NCBI GenBank assembly: GCA_016719295.1
Contig: JADKAF010000001.1
Coordinates: forward strand, 3,720,001-3,784,000
DNA length: 64,000 bases
Source: Planctomycetota bacterium
GTDB taxonomy: Bacteria; Planctomycetota; UBA1135; JADKAF01
Direction: 5' to 3'
Shown piece after piece: positions 34,892-43,803 of this stretch. Made by a program: the position numbers and the translations under genes. The notes under the pieces were generated by a model that worked only from the letters and a program-made list of their open reading frames with translations, ran no database searches and had not been told where the DNA came from. How positions within the stretch are numbered: the first letter of the stretch is position 1; every line of letters starts with the position of its first letter.

Positions 34892-37651
34892 ATGGAATCC
34901 GCTCGTCCCGATCCCGATCGCGTGCTCGCGGAAGTGCAGCGCGAGGAACGTCGCGCGAAGCGCGGGCGCTTGAAGATCCACGTGGGCGCCGCTCCAGGGG
35001 TCGGCAAGACCTTCGCCATGCTCTGCGCCGCGCGGCGACTCTCACGGCAAGGTCGAGACCTCGTCCTCGGCTGGATCGAGACGCACGGTCGCGCGGAGAC
35101 CGAGGCGTTGCTCGAAGGGCTCGAGCGGCTGCCCCCGCGTCTGCTGAGCTACCGCGGACGAGAGCTCCACGAGTTCGATCTCGACGCGGCACTCGCGCGA
35201 CGGCCCGAGATCCTGCTCGTCGACGAGCTCGCGCATACGAACGCGCCGGGCTCGCGCCACGCGAAGCGCTGGCAAGACGTGCAGGAGCTCCGCGAAGCCG
35301 GGATCGAGGTGCACACGACGCTGAACGTGCAGCACCTGGAGAGCCTGAACGACCTCGTGGAGGGAACGACGGGCATCCCCGTGCAGGAGACCGTCCCGGA
35401 TGCGATCTTCGACGAGGCGGATGAGATCGAGGTCGTCGACCTCGCCCCGGACGCGCTCCTCGAGCGACTCCGCGCGGGCAAGGTCTATGTTCCCGAAGCG
35501 GCGCGCACGGCGATCGAGAGCTTCTTCCGCAAGCGGAACCTCGTCGCCCTGCGCGAGCTGGCCTTGCGCAAGACCGCGCAATGGGTCGACCGGCAGCTCC
35601 TGGAGCTGAAGCGCGAGCAAGGCGTGCGCAAGAGCTTCGGGGTCGCCGAGCGGATCCTGGTCTGCATCGGGCCGAGCCCTTCCTCGGCTCAGGTCCTGCG
35701 CACCGCGCATCGCCTCGCGCGGGCCTCGCGCGCCGAGCTCTTCGCGCTCTTCGTCGAATCCCCGCGCGCGCTGCGCGGCCTCGGTGCGGTCGACCGCGAG
35801 CGCGTGATGCAGCACCTGCGCCTCGCCGAGACGCTCGGGGCACGCACGGCCACGGTCACCTCGGAGGATGGCGTGGGCGCCATCTTCGACTTCGCGAAGG
35901 AGCACGACATCCGCCGCATCGTCGCAGGCAAGACGGTGCTCCCTCGCGGCCTGCTCCGGCGCCGTCGCGGATTCCTGGAGGCTCTGGTGCATGGCACGGG
36001 TGACCTCGAGCTCACCTTGGTGCATGGCTTCGAGGAGGCGAGCCGCCCAGCAGCAGCGGATCCGGTCGAAGCCGATGCCGAAGCGCTACCCGCTGCGAGG
36101 CTCGCCCCCTGGACCGCGTACTCAGCGGCAGGGCTCTGCGAGCTCATGGCACTCGGTGCGGCGTTCGCGCTCTACGCCCCTCCGGATATCTCCGCCGAAG
36201 CCATGCTGCTGCTGCTCGGCGTCGTGGCGGCGTCCTTCTTCTGCGGCAGAGGCCCCTCGGTGTTCGCGGCACTCTTGGGCGTCGTCGCCTTCAACTTCTT
36301 CTTCATCGAGCCGCGCTACACCCTGACGGTCGACGATCCCGCGTACCTCGTCGCGCTGGTCGGCATGCTGCTCGTCGGCCTCTCGATCAGCACCTTGATC
36401 GCGAGATCCCGGGATCGCGCCGACATGGCCCAGGCGCGCGAGCGCGAAGCCAACGTCCTCGCCTCGCTGGTGCGCGACCTCGCCGGCGCCGAGAGCCCTG
36501 ACGAGGTCGCGCGGATCTCGGTCGAGCACTTCCGAGACTGCCTCTCCGCCGACTTCGCGTTCCTGATCCCCGAGCAAGGCGGTGTGGTCTCACCCGCGGC
36601 GATCCTCGCCAGCTCGGGAGCCGTGGATTGGCTCGGCACGAACGAGCTCGGCGTCGCGCGGTGGTGCTTCGAGAACGGCAAGGCCGCCGGCGCCGGCACG
36701 AGTAACCTCCCCGGCAGCGCGGGGCACTTCGTCCCGCTGCGCTCGCATCGAGGCGCCGAGGGCGTGCTGGCCCTGCGCACACGACCCGAGGGGGCGCTGC
36801 TCCGACCGAGCGAGCGCATGCGCTTGCAGACCCTCGTCGAGCAGAGCGCGCTCGCGCTGGAGCGCTTGGCGCTCCTCGAAGAGCGTCAGCGTTCGCGACG
36901 CGAGATCGAGGCCGAGAAGCTCCGCAGCACCTTGCTCGCGTCGGTATCCCACGACCTGCGAACTCCGCTCGCGACCATCTTCGGCGCCGCCAGCGGTCTC
37001 CTCGACGAGCACTTGGATCCCGCGGCCCCATCCCGCCGCGAGCTCGCTCAGGTCATCGTCGAGGAAAGCGAGCGGCTGAACGACCTCATCGCCAACTTGG
37101 TGTTCGCGACGCGCCTCGAATCGGAGCGCATCGACGCGCGCCGCGACTGGCTGGCTCTGGAGGAAGTGGTCGGTAGCGCGGTGCGCCGCGCGATACCGCG
37201 CCTGGGGGAGCGCCCCCTGCGCGTGGAGCTGGCCCCTCATCTACCCTGGATCCGCGGCGACGCGGTGCTGCTGGAGCAGGCGCTCTACAACTTGATCGAG
37301 AACTGCGGCCGTCACACCCCGCTCGGCACGCGCGTCGAGGTGCGCGGCTGGTCCGCGGGCGATCAGCTCCTGCTCGAGGTGCGCGATGACGGCCCCGGCA
37401 TCCCCGCGCTCGAGGCCGCGCAGGTCTTCCAGCGCTTCGTGCGAGGCAAGGGCAGCGCGGGCATGGGTCTCGGGCTCTCGATCGTGCGCGGCATCGTCGA
37501 GGCCCACGGCGGACGAGCGTGGCTCGAGCCGAGGAGCGAGCGCGGCGCGAGCTTTCGCATCGCGCTACCCGTGCCCGGCGATCAGCCGAGCGCGCCGCGC
37601 GAGGCAACGACCCAGATCGAGTCCTCGAGCGCGAGCGGAGTCGAACGATGA
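34892..37651 (+). CDS. kdpD: KdpD, osmosensitive K+ sensor histidine kinase
   Basis: A 919-residue sensor kinase. The order is an N-terminal KdpD domain with Walker A GAAPGVGKT (about 31-39) and VDELAHTNAPGSRH, then a USP-like domain (about 250-375) and DUF4118 membrane segments (about 405-510). A GAF domain follows (about 520-660), then HisKA with the phospho-His in VSHDLRTPLATI (His687) and a HATPase domain (LYNLIENCGRHT, DDGPGIP, GMGLGLSIVRGIVEAHGG). It senses K+ limitation or osmotic stress and controls KdpE phosphorylation. Its stop overlaps the kdpE start (ATGA). Confidence 0.97.
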   Translation: MESARPDPDRVLAEVQREERRAKRGRLKIHVGAAPGVGKTFAMLCAARRLSRQGRDLVLGWIETHGRAETEALLEGLERLPPRLLSYRGRELHEFDLDAALARRPEILLVDELAHTNAPGSRHAKRWQDVQELREAGIEVHTTLNVQHLESLNDLVEGTTGIPVQETVPDAIFDEADEIEVVDLAPDALLERLRAGKVYVPEAARTAIESFFRKRNLVALRELALRKTAQWVDRQLLELKREQGVRKSFGVAERILVCIGPSPSSAQVLRTAHRLARASRAELFALFVESPRALRGLGAVDRERVMQHLRLAETLGARTATVTSEDGVGAIFDFAKEHDIRRIVAGKTVLPRGLLRRRRGFLEALVHGTGDLELTLVHGFEEASRPAAADPVEADAEALPAARLAPWTAYSAAGLCELMALGAAFALYAPPDISAEAMLLLLGVVAASFFCGRGPSVFAALLGVVAFNFFFIEPRYTLTVDDPAYLVALVGMLLVGLSISTLIARSRDRADMAQAREREANVLASLVRDLAGAESPDEVARISVEHFRDCLSADFAFLIPEQGGVVSPAAILASSGAVDWLGTNELGVARWCFENGKAAGAGTSNLPGSAGHFVPLRSHRGAEGVLALRTRPEGALLRPSERMRLQTLVEQSALALERLALLEERQRSRREIEAEKLRSTLLASVSHDLRTPLATIFGAASGLLDEHLDPAAPSRRELAQVIVEESERLNDLIANLVFATRLESERIDARRDWLALEEVVGSAVRRAIPRLGERPLRVELAPHLPWIRGDAVLLEQALYNLIENCGRHTPLGTRVEVRGWSAGDQLLLEVRDDGPGIPALEAAQVFQRFVRGKGSAGMGLGLSIVRGIVEAHGGRAWLEPRSERGASFRIALPVPGDQPSAPREATTQIESSSASGVER

Positions 37652-38400
37652 GCGACGGCGCATCCAAGGTCCTCGTCGTCGGGGACGAGCCGGCGATCCG
37701 GAAGTTCCTGCGCACCTCTCTGGAAGCGCATGGCTATCGCTACGAGGAAGCGACCTGCGCGAGGGAGCTCCTGCAGCGCCTGAGCTCGCATCCGCCCGAT
37801 CTCGTCCTCCTCGACTTGGGGCTCCCCGACGGAGACGGCATCGAGCTCACGCGTCGCATTCGAGAATGGTCGAGCGTCCCGATCCTCGTCGTCTCCGCGC
37901 GCGAGCGAGAAGCGGACAAGGTGGCGGCGCTGGACGCGGGTGCCGATGACTACGTCACGAAGCCCTTCGGAGTTCCCGAGCTCTTGGCGCGCGTACGGGC
38001 CGCCTTGCGTCGCGCCTCGCAGCGCGAGCAGCCGCCGTGCGCCATCCTGCGCTGGGGCCGCGCGGACGGTCCGCGCTTCGCGATCGATCTCGCGCGACGG
38101 GTCGTCCATCGCGGCGCACCGGGCGAGCCCGATCAAGAGCTCCGGCTCACGCCGACCGAGTACAGGTTGCTGGCCTTGTTGGGAAAGCACGCCGGGCGCG
38201 TGCTGACCCACGGCTTCCTCTTGCGCGGCGTGTGGGGTCCCGAGCACACCGGCGACGTCGCCTACCTGCGCGTCTACATGGGCCAGCTCCGAGCGAAGCT
38301 CGAGCCCGTTCCAGCGCAGCCTCTGTGGCTGCTCACCGAGCCGGGAGTCGGCTATCGCCTCGTCGAGCCGAGCACCGAAGTCAAAGACCCTGAAGCATGA
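37648..38400 (+). CDS. kdpE: KdpE, OmpR-family response regulator
   Basis: A 250-residue regulator with a receiver domain (phospho-acceptor Asp56 in LVLLDLGLPDGDG, conserved Lys in VTKPFG) and a C-terminal winged-helix DNA-binding domain (LTPTEYRLLALL, RVYMGQLRAKLE, GVGYRLV). The acidic pair that binds Mg2+ is unusual: VVGDEP has Gly12 where Glu/Asp is expected, with Asp13 retained. The start at 37648 overlaps kdpD. Its likely target is the repeat at 30201-30217 upstream of kdpF. The insertion containing GRADGPRFAIDLARRVVHRGAPGEPDQ lies between the domains. Confidence 0.95.
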   Translation: MSDGASKVLVVGDEPAIRKFLRTSLEAHGYRYEEATCARELLQRLSSHPPDLVLLDLGLPDGDGIELTRRIREWSSVPILVVSAREREADKVAALDAGADDYVTKPFGVPELLARVRAALRRASQREQPPCAILRWGRADGPRFAIDLARRVVHRGAPGEPDQELRLTPTEYRLLALLGKHAGRVLTHGFLLRGVWGPEHTGDVAYLRVYMGQLRAKLEPVPAQPLWLLTEPGVGYRLVEPSTEVKDPEA

Positions 38401-39224
38401 ACTCCGCATCGACTCTTCGGCGCCGTGGCCCTTCCGATCGCTTCTCTCCGTTGGCGCTCGGCGCTCTGCTCGCGAGCTGCGCCCTCCCCGACCCCGAAGC
38501 GCCCGAGAGCGAGCTGATCTTCACCGATCGCCCTAGCTTCAGCGATGGCACGGCGCTCATCCCTGCGCGTCGCGTGCAGCTCGAGTCCGGTGTCACCTAC
38601 ACCGCCGACGACGAGGACGGTGTCCGGACCGCGCGCTGGAACGCGCCCGAGGCGCTCCTGCGCTATCGCCTGCTCGAGAACCTGGAGGTCCGCGGCACCT
38701 GGAGCGGCTACGCCTGGAGCGACAACGGCGACGGGCTCGGGACCGAGCGCACCAGCGGTGCCACGGATCCCGCGCTCGGCGTGAAGATCCCGGTCTGCGA
38801 GCAGGACGGTTGGATGCCCAAGCTCAGCGTGCTCGCCAGCACGACGCTCGGTCTCCCCGAGAACGACTTCCGCAGCGGCGCGTTCGACCCGACCTTCAAG
38901 CTGCTCTGGTCGAGCGGCCTCCCCGCGGGCTTCGGTCTCGGCGGCAATCTGAACGCGGCGTTCCCGACGCAAGCGAACGAGCGCTTCTCGCAGCTCGCCG
39001 GCTCGCTCTACGCGACCTACGCGCCTTCGGCACGCTGGAGCGTCTTCGCCGAGGGCTTCTTCGTCGCGCCGCCGAGCGACGGCGCGAGCACCGCCTATTC
39101 TTGCGACGCGGGAGTGCTCTATCTCCTCTCCGCGCGAGTGCAGCTCGATGCGCGCGTCGGATTCGGCCTGAACGGAGTCGCTGAAGACTTCTTCGCAGGC
39201 GTCGGAGTCTCCTGGCGCTTCTGA
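38397..39224 (+). CDS. Outer-membrane beta-barrel (transporter-like) protein coupled to kdpE
   Basis: A 275-residue exported protein. After a short N-terminus with a possible lipobox (LLASCALPD, Cys about 29) it consists of alternating amphipathic strands and ends in a terminal Phe (GVGVSWRF), as outer-membrane barrels do. The pattern resembles the MetA-pathway phenol-degradation/transporter family. The ATG overlaps the kdpE stop (ATGA), placing it in the kdp operon. I infer a porin or channel supporting potassium entry across the outer membrane; homology alone does not prove this. Confidence 0.75.
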   Translation: MNSASTLRRRGPSDRFSPLALGALLASCALPDPEAPESELIFTDRPSFSDGTALIPARRVQLESGVTYTADDEDGVRTARWNAPEALLRYRLLENLEVRGTWSGYAWSDNGDGLGTERTSGATDPALGVKIPVCEQDGWMPKLSVLASTTLGLPENDFRSGAFDPTFKLLWSSGLPAGFGLGGNLNAAFPTQANERFSQLAGSLYATYAPSARWSVFAEGFFVAPPSDGASTAYSCDAGVLYLLSARVQLDARVGFGLNGVAEDFFAGVGVSWRF

Positions 39225-39422
39225 GCGTCGGGCGAGGACGAGCGGGGATGGCCGCCGCAGCTCGCGGCGCTGCGCGACCTCGACGCCCGATCACGTGCTC
39301 CGTTCCACTCCACTCCCCGCCGAAGTCGCGCTGCGGTCGCTAGCTCGAGCTTCACGGCCACGGGCTCTGGGGCTGCAGCGAGAGAGCGGCGCGGAGCGGC
39401 GTCCCACCGACCGCGCCGTCGC

Positions 39423-40799
39423 TCACCACTTCTTGACGCGCTTCAGGTACTCCACGAGCTCGTCGTACTGCCCGCCTTCGTTCGAGTAGCGCGCGTAGTT
39501 CCGGGCCATCGCGAGCCACTCCAGCGTGCTCGCGCGCGTGCTCGCGATCGCGCGCTCCAGGTCCTTCGGCTCGACGCGGTGGATCTGCCCGCTCTCGAGC
39601 GAGCGCTCGAGCGCGCGCTCGGTGGTTCGATTCGCGAGCTCCACGAGATCGGCGCCGGAGTAGAGCTCGGTCTTCTCCACGGCGCCGCGCACGTCGAGGG
39701 CCTCGCCGCCGGGCAGCGTGCGCAGGTTCTGCTCGAGCATCGCCGTGCGAGCGGACTTGTCCGGCGGCGTCACCAGCAGCACCCGATCGAAGCGTCCGGG
39801 TCTGCGGAAGGCGGAGTCGACGTTCCACGGCACGTTGGTCGCCGCGACCATCAGCACATCGCGATTGCGTCCGCCGACGCCGTCCATCTCCTGCAGGAGC
39901 TGATCGACCAGCGTCTTCCAGTACTGCTGCTCCTCGCGTCCGCGCGTCGAGCCGAGCGCGTCGAACTCGTCGAAGAAGAGCACCGTGGGAGCATTGCGCC
40001 GCGCCTGCTCGAAGAGCGCGTGGATCAAGCGCTGGCTCTCGCCCCAGTACTTGTCGAGCACGTCGTGGATCGAGACGGACACGAAGCGCGCGCCGAGCTC
40101 GCCCGCGACCGCGCGCGCGAGATAGGTCTTGCCGCAGCCGGGCGGGCCGTAGAGCAGGATGCCGCCGCCGCCCTTGCGGCCGAAGGCCTGATAGACCTCG
40201 GGCTGCTTGAAGGGCGCGATGATGCGCAGGTTCACCTGGCGCTTCACGTCGTCGAGGCCGGCGACGTCCTTGAAGGTGACGCGCAGATCGCCCCAGTCGA
40301 ACTGCGCCGCCCACTCGGCATCGTCGATCGGCTCGGGCTGGATCTCCGCCAGCGCCTCGTCGTCCTCGCGCGGCTCCTGCACCGGTGGATCCGCGCGCGG
40401 CGTCGCGGGAGCGGGCGGAACCGCGGGCGCAGGCGCGGATCGCGCGGGCGCGCTCGGCACGGGCAACGACGGCTCCGACGGCTCCTTGGGATTCCCACGC
40501 AGCGCCTCGATGAGCTCGACTTCCTTCGCGAGCTCCGGATCAGGCGCGCTCTCGAGCGCCGCTTCGGCCCGGATCAGCGCCTCGGCGAGCAAGCCGCGCT
40601 GGCGCAGCAGCGGGACGAGCTTCCGCAGCGCTTGCGCACGAGCGCTCGGGATCTCGACGGCGTTGCGCAGCGCCGCGAGCGCTTCGTCGGAGCGCTGCGC
40701 CGCGATGAGGAGCTCCGCGTAGTGGATCCAGAGAGCGCCGTTGCGCGGATCGCGCTCGAGCGCTTGAGCGAGGGCGGCGAGGAGCGACGGGTCGGTCAT
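39423..40799 (-). CDS. AAA+ ATPase with N-terminal TPR-like helices
   Basis: A 458-residue protein. Residues 1-100 are helical and TPR-like (ALERDPRNGALWIHYAELLIAAQRSDEA). A Pro/Ala-rich linker (about 105-145) leads to a classic AAA ATPase resembling the Cdc48/FtsH/spastin type. It has Walker A GPPGCGKT (218-225), Walker B LFFDEFD (274-280) and sensor/arginine-finger region ATNVPWNVDSAFRRPGRFDR. The substrate is unknown; remodelling of membrane or ribonucleoprotein complexes is possible. It is third in a co-directional operon, 14 bp after the TPR/membrane gene. A 198-bp convergent gap with no gene separates it from the barrel gene. Confidence 0.85.
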   Translation of the reverse strand: MTDPSLLAALAQALERDPRNGALWIHYAELLIAAQRSDEALAALRNAVEIPSARAQALRKLVPLLRQRGLLAEALIRAEAALESAPDPELAKEVELIEALRGNPKEPSEPSLPVPSAPARSAPAPAVPPAPATPRADPPVQEPREDDEALAEIQPEPIDDAEWAAQFDWGDLRVTFKDVAGLDDVKRQVNLRIIAPFKQPEVYQAFGRKGGGGILLYGPPGCGKTYLARAVAGELGARFVSVSIHDVLDKYWGESQRLIHALFEQARRNAPTVLFFDEFDALGSTRGREEQQYWKTLVDQLLQEMDGVGGRNRDVLMVAATNVPWNVDSAFRRPGRFDRVLLVTPPDKSARTAMLEQNLRTLPGGEALDVRGAVEKTELYSGADLVELANRTTERALERSLESGQIHRVEPKDLERAIASTRASTLEWLAMARNYARYSNEGGQYDELVEYLKRVKKW

Positions 40800-40813
40800 G
40801 TGCAGCGTTCGTC

Positions 40814-41740
40814 TCAGAACTTCGGCGGGACGAGCTTCGTCCAGAGCTTGACGAGCCCGTCCGCGAGCCACGTGTAGATGCAGAAGACGAGATAGGCGAG
40901 TGCCACGGGAACCCAGTACTGCGGAGGCCAGTGCATCTGGCGCGCCGCCATGGTGAACGCGACGAAGACGCCCCAGATCAGGAACTGCTTGCCGGGCAAG
41001 CGCTCCGCGAGCACGCCGAAGTAGTACGCCGGGAGGTAGATCCAGCGGCAGCAGCGATCCGCTTGGAGCCACGCCTCCTCGAGCTCCGCGCGGGTCGGAT
41101 CCAAGCGCAGAGCCTCGCGGAGCAGCTTGCGCGCCGCGAACGGCCGTCCGCCGAGGAGCATCGCCGCCGCAAGGCTCGCGTGAGCTGCGACGTCATGCGG
41201 CTCGAGCGCCAGACCCGCGTGGGCATGATCCTTGGCGCGCCCTCCGCGACGGCCTTCGGCGTGATGGATCGCGAGCCGCTGGTGGGCGTCGGCGGACTCG
41301 GGATCGAGCTCGAGCGCTTTCTTCCACAGCTTCTCCGCCTTGCCGGAGTGCCCGGTGACATCCATCAGGTCGCCATAGACGACGTAGGCGTAAGACCACG
41401 TCGGCCGGAGGCGCAGCACCTCGAGCAGGGTCTCCTCCGCTTCGTAGTAGCGCGCGCGCTGGATCTCGACGACGCCGAGCAGGAGCAGCGCAGGCGGATG
41501 CGAGGCGTCGAGCGCCAGCACTTCCTGCAGAGACTCCTGCGCTTCTTCCCAGCGATGCCTGCCGACGTAGCTGCGCGCGACCTCGAACAGGAGATCGGTA
41601 TCTGCGGGCTGCTGGGAAAGTCCCTCGCGCGCTGCTTTCTCGGCCCGCTCCCATTGGCTGCCGTTGTTGAAGTGCCGCGCCTTGTCGAGCGCGCGCTCCC
41701 ACGCCGAGGGCGGAGCCGCGGATTCCGGATCGTTCGTCAC
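40814..41740 (-). CDS. TPR-repeat protein with C-terminal membrane segments
   Basis: A 308-residue protein. Roughly six tetratricopeptide units occupy residues 15-225, including a clear WKKALELDPESADAHQRLA unit. A Cys-containing linker (ADRCCRW) follows, and then two hydrophobic segments (about 240-290) anchor the C-terminus. The GTG start at 41740 overlaps the stop of the upstream gene (GTGA). It probably serves as a membrane-bound scaffold for the neighbouring AAA ATPase, whose N-terminus is also TPR-like. No family name can be assigned. Confidence 0.75.
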   Translation of the reverse strand: MTNDPESAAPPSAWERALDKARHFNNGSQWERAEKAAREGLSQQPADTDLLFEVARSYVGRHRWEEAQESLQEVLALDASHPPALLLLGVVEIQRARYYEAEETLLEVLRLRPTWSYAYVVYGDLMDVTGHSGKAEKLWKKALELDPESADAHQRLAIHHAEGRRGGRAKDHAHAGLALEPHDVAAHASLAAAMLLGGRPFAARKLLREALRLDPTRAELEEAWLQADRCCRWIYLPAYYFGVLAERLPGKQFLIWGVFVAFTMAARQMHWPPQYWVPVALAYLVFCIYTWLADGLVKLWTKLVPPKF

Positions 41741-42237
41741 GAGCGCTTCATCGTCGAGAGATCGACGCCCATCAAGCTCAGCCCGAAGAGGAGGATCAGG
41801 CCGAAGCCCAGGGCCCCCATGAGACCGATGCCGATCGCGGGCCAGAGCAGCGGTCGAGCAGGATCGCCGAGCTGCTCCCAGGCGCGGAAGCGACCGCGTT
41901 GATGTTGGGTGAGGACCAGCCCGACGACGCCCGAGAACCCCTGCGTCCCGTAGCGGATCAAGCGGTCCTTCGTCGTGAGGATCCCATTCGCGATCAGCCA
42001 CGCGCCGCCGAGCGCGAAGGCCATGGTCACCGCGATCGAAGCGATCAGGCAGATCCGCGCGTGGCGAGGAGAGCCGAGGAATCGATAGTTCCGAGCGTAG
42101 AGGATCCCCGCGCCCAACGGGCCGAGGAAGAACGCGGCGAACGGCAAGTTCGTCGGATCCCACGGCCGCTCGAAGCGGCGCACATCGAAGTCGGGAGCGA
42201 GGGATGGGCGGAGCAGGTCTTCTTCGTCATCCGGCAT
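41737..42237 (-). CDS. Membrane protein, first gene of TPR/AAA operon
   Basis: A 166-residue protein with an acidic cytoplasmic N-terminus (MPDDEEDLL) and four hydrophobic segments (about 32-50, 62-85, 100-112, 130-160). A NYRFLGSPRHAR motif sits between the first two. I do not recognise the family. The overlap with the TPR gene and its co-direction with the AAA gene suggest a three-component membrane complex. Confidence 0.7.
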   Translation of the reverse strand: MPDDEEDLLRPSLAPDFDVRRFERPWDPTNLPFAAFFLGPLGAGILYARNYRFLGSPRHARICLIASIAVTMAFALGGAWLIANGILTTKDRLIRYGTQGFSGVVGLVLTQHQRGRFRAWEQLGDPARPLLWPAIGIGLMGALGFGLILLFGLSLMGVDLSTMKRS

Positions 42238-42376
42238 GGCGCTCGAAGCTCAGCATGCTCGGAGCTCTGGTCTCGCTCGGCCGGCGAGCCCGCTCCGCAG
42301 ATCAGAGGCCGCGCGGAGCACACCTCCTTGCGGTCCCGAGAGCCTAGCACACCGCGTTGCAGCCCCAGCGCGAAGC

Positions 42377-42823
42377 TCAGGCGTCCAAACGCAGCCGATC
42401 CGCCAAGCGCCCGACCGCACCGGATGCGATCGCAGGAGCGCCGGAGGGGCGGCCCAGCAGCTGGCAGAGCAGCGCCTCGAAGCGCGCCTGCTGGATCTGC
42501 CCATAGCGATCGGCGGGATCCGTCTCGACCCAGCGCAGGCCGAGCACCACGCCGTCCGACTGCGCGCGCTGGCTCTGGACGCACACGGCGCGCTTCAGGC
42601 GCGCGCAGGCGCCGGGCAGACCGGCCGTGATCATCAGCTCGCGCGAGGGATCGAGCGAAGCAGCCTCTTCGCCCCCCACGAGGACGGCGGCTCCGCCGCG
42701 GCTGACGTCGAGGATGCGGCCCGCGATGGACGGAGCGAAGCCGTGAGGATCTTGGAGGCAGCAGGTCGGCGCCTCGCTCGGTGCGAGCTCGAGGCGGGTG
42801 TCGCGGCGGCGCAGGAATCTCAT
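42377..42823 (-). CDS. PilZ-like protein
   Basis: A 148-residue protein with the two cyclic-di-GMP contact motifs of PilZ: RxxxR at Arg6-Arg10 (RRRDTR) and DxSxxG in DVSRGG near residue 39. The rest forms a beta-barrel plus C-terminal helices. It probably binds cyclic di-GMP and reports the signal to a partner. It is the last of three similar genes on this strand. Confidence 0.75.
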   Translation of the reverse strand: MRFLRRRDTRLELAPSEAPTCCLQDPHGFAPSIAGRILDVSRGGAAVLVGGEEAASLDPSRELMITAGLPGACARLKRAVCVQSQRAQSDGVVLGLRWVETDPADRYGQIQQARFEALLCQLLGRPSGAPAIASGAVGRLADRLRLDA

Positions 42824-42907
42824 ACGTCCTCTCTCGATTCTGGGGGTCGATGAAGCGCGCGGAGCCCTCGAGGGCCTGCGCGCTCCGCTCAGAGCGGCTG
42901 GCGAAGA

Positions 42908-43786
42908 CTAGCCCGCGCGCTGCGCTGCGGACGCGCCGAAGGCACCGATTTCCAGGTCCGCCGGCGAGTCCTTCCTCTGCAGCATCTCGAAGCGCACGCG
43001 CCAGAGACCTTGGCACACCGCGTGCGTCTGGGTCGCGACGAGCCGCAGGCGCCGGCGCTGGCCCGGCTTCAGCCCGCGATGTAGCGCCCAGAGCTCTTGC
43101 CCGTGCAGCGCGCGCGGGAAGCTGGCGACGGCGATCAGCGCGTCGAAGCCGTTGCGATGGCGCTCGAGCACGCGTCCTTGGCAAGGGCGAGCGGGGAAGC
43201 GCGGATCGACGAGATCGAACACATCTTCGTGCCAGGACAAGGGCCGTTGGAACGGAACCTGCTTCGCGCGCTCGGACTCCGTGCACACATGGTCGAGAGC
43301 TGCGACCGTATCGCGCATCCAGGAGAGCAAGGAGCTGTGCTCTTCGTCGATGCGCTGCTCGAGCATCTCGAACAGACCGCGGTTCACCTTCGCGCTCCGA
43401 CGGCCGTTGCGCAGATCGCGCAGGAAGCACTCGTAGCGCCAGCGCTGCAGATTCGAGTAGTTGGGCCCCTGGGGCGCTTCGTCGCTCCAGCCGAGGCCTA
43501 GGATCTCGCTGCTACCGGCCACGACGCGCCGGTTCGCGATCCGAGCGTAGCGGCGCATCGACCAGCTCATGCCGGGCAAGGTGCTGCGCAGGACGAGAGT
43601 CGCGCCGAGCTCGGCGTCGAGCGCCGCGGACCGGCGCGGAAGGCGGATGCCGACGCCGCGCTCGCTGAGGTCGAGGATCTCGCCCGCGGCGAGGGCTCGC
43701 AAGCCCTGCGGCTCCAGGATCTGGCAGGAGAGAGAAGCCCCCTCCTCGAGCTGCAGGCGGGGCGTGGAACGACGTTGCTTGGTCAC
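42908..43786 (-). CDS. PilZ-like protein with a long C-terminal region
   Basis: A 292-residue protein. The N-terminal PilZ domain has RxxxR at Arg6-Arg10 and DLSERG near residue 39, with the VGIRLPRR strand after it. Residues about 110-290 form a second part containing a helix pair and a beta-rich region (GRVLERHRNGFDALIAVASFP, QRRRLRLVATQ). That part could be a second, degenerate PilZ-like barrel. It lies 17 bp from the third paralog. The output is unknown. Confidence 0.7.
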   Translation of the reverse strand: MTKQRRSTPRLQLEEGASLSCQILEPQGLRALAAGEILDLSERGVGIRLPRRSAALDAELGATLVLRSTLPGMSWSMRRYARIANRRVVAGSSEILGLGWSDEAPQGPNYSNLQRWRYECFLRDLRNGRRSAKVNRGLFEMLEQRIDEEHSSLLSWMRDTVAALDHVCTESERAKQVPFQRPLSWHEDVFDLVDPRFPARPCQGRVLERHRNGFDALIAVASFPRALHGQELWALHRGLKPGQRRRLRLVATQTHAVCQGLWRVRFEMLQRKDSPADLEIGAFGASAAQRAG

Positions 43787-43803
43787 GGGAGGCTCCTCGG
43801 GAA

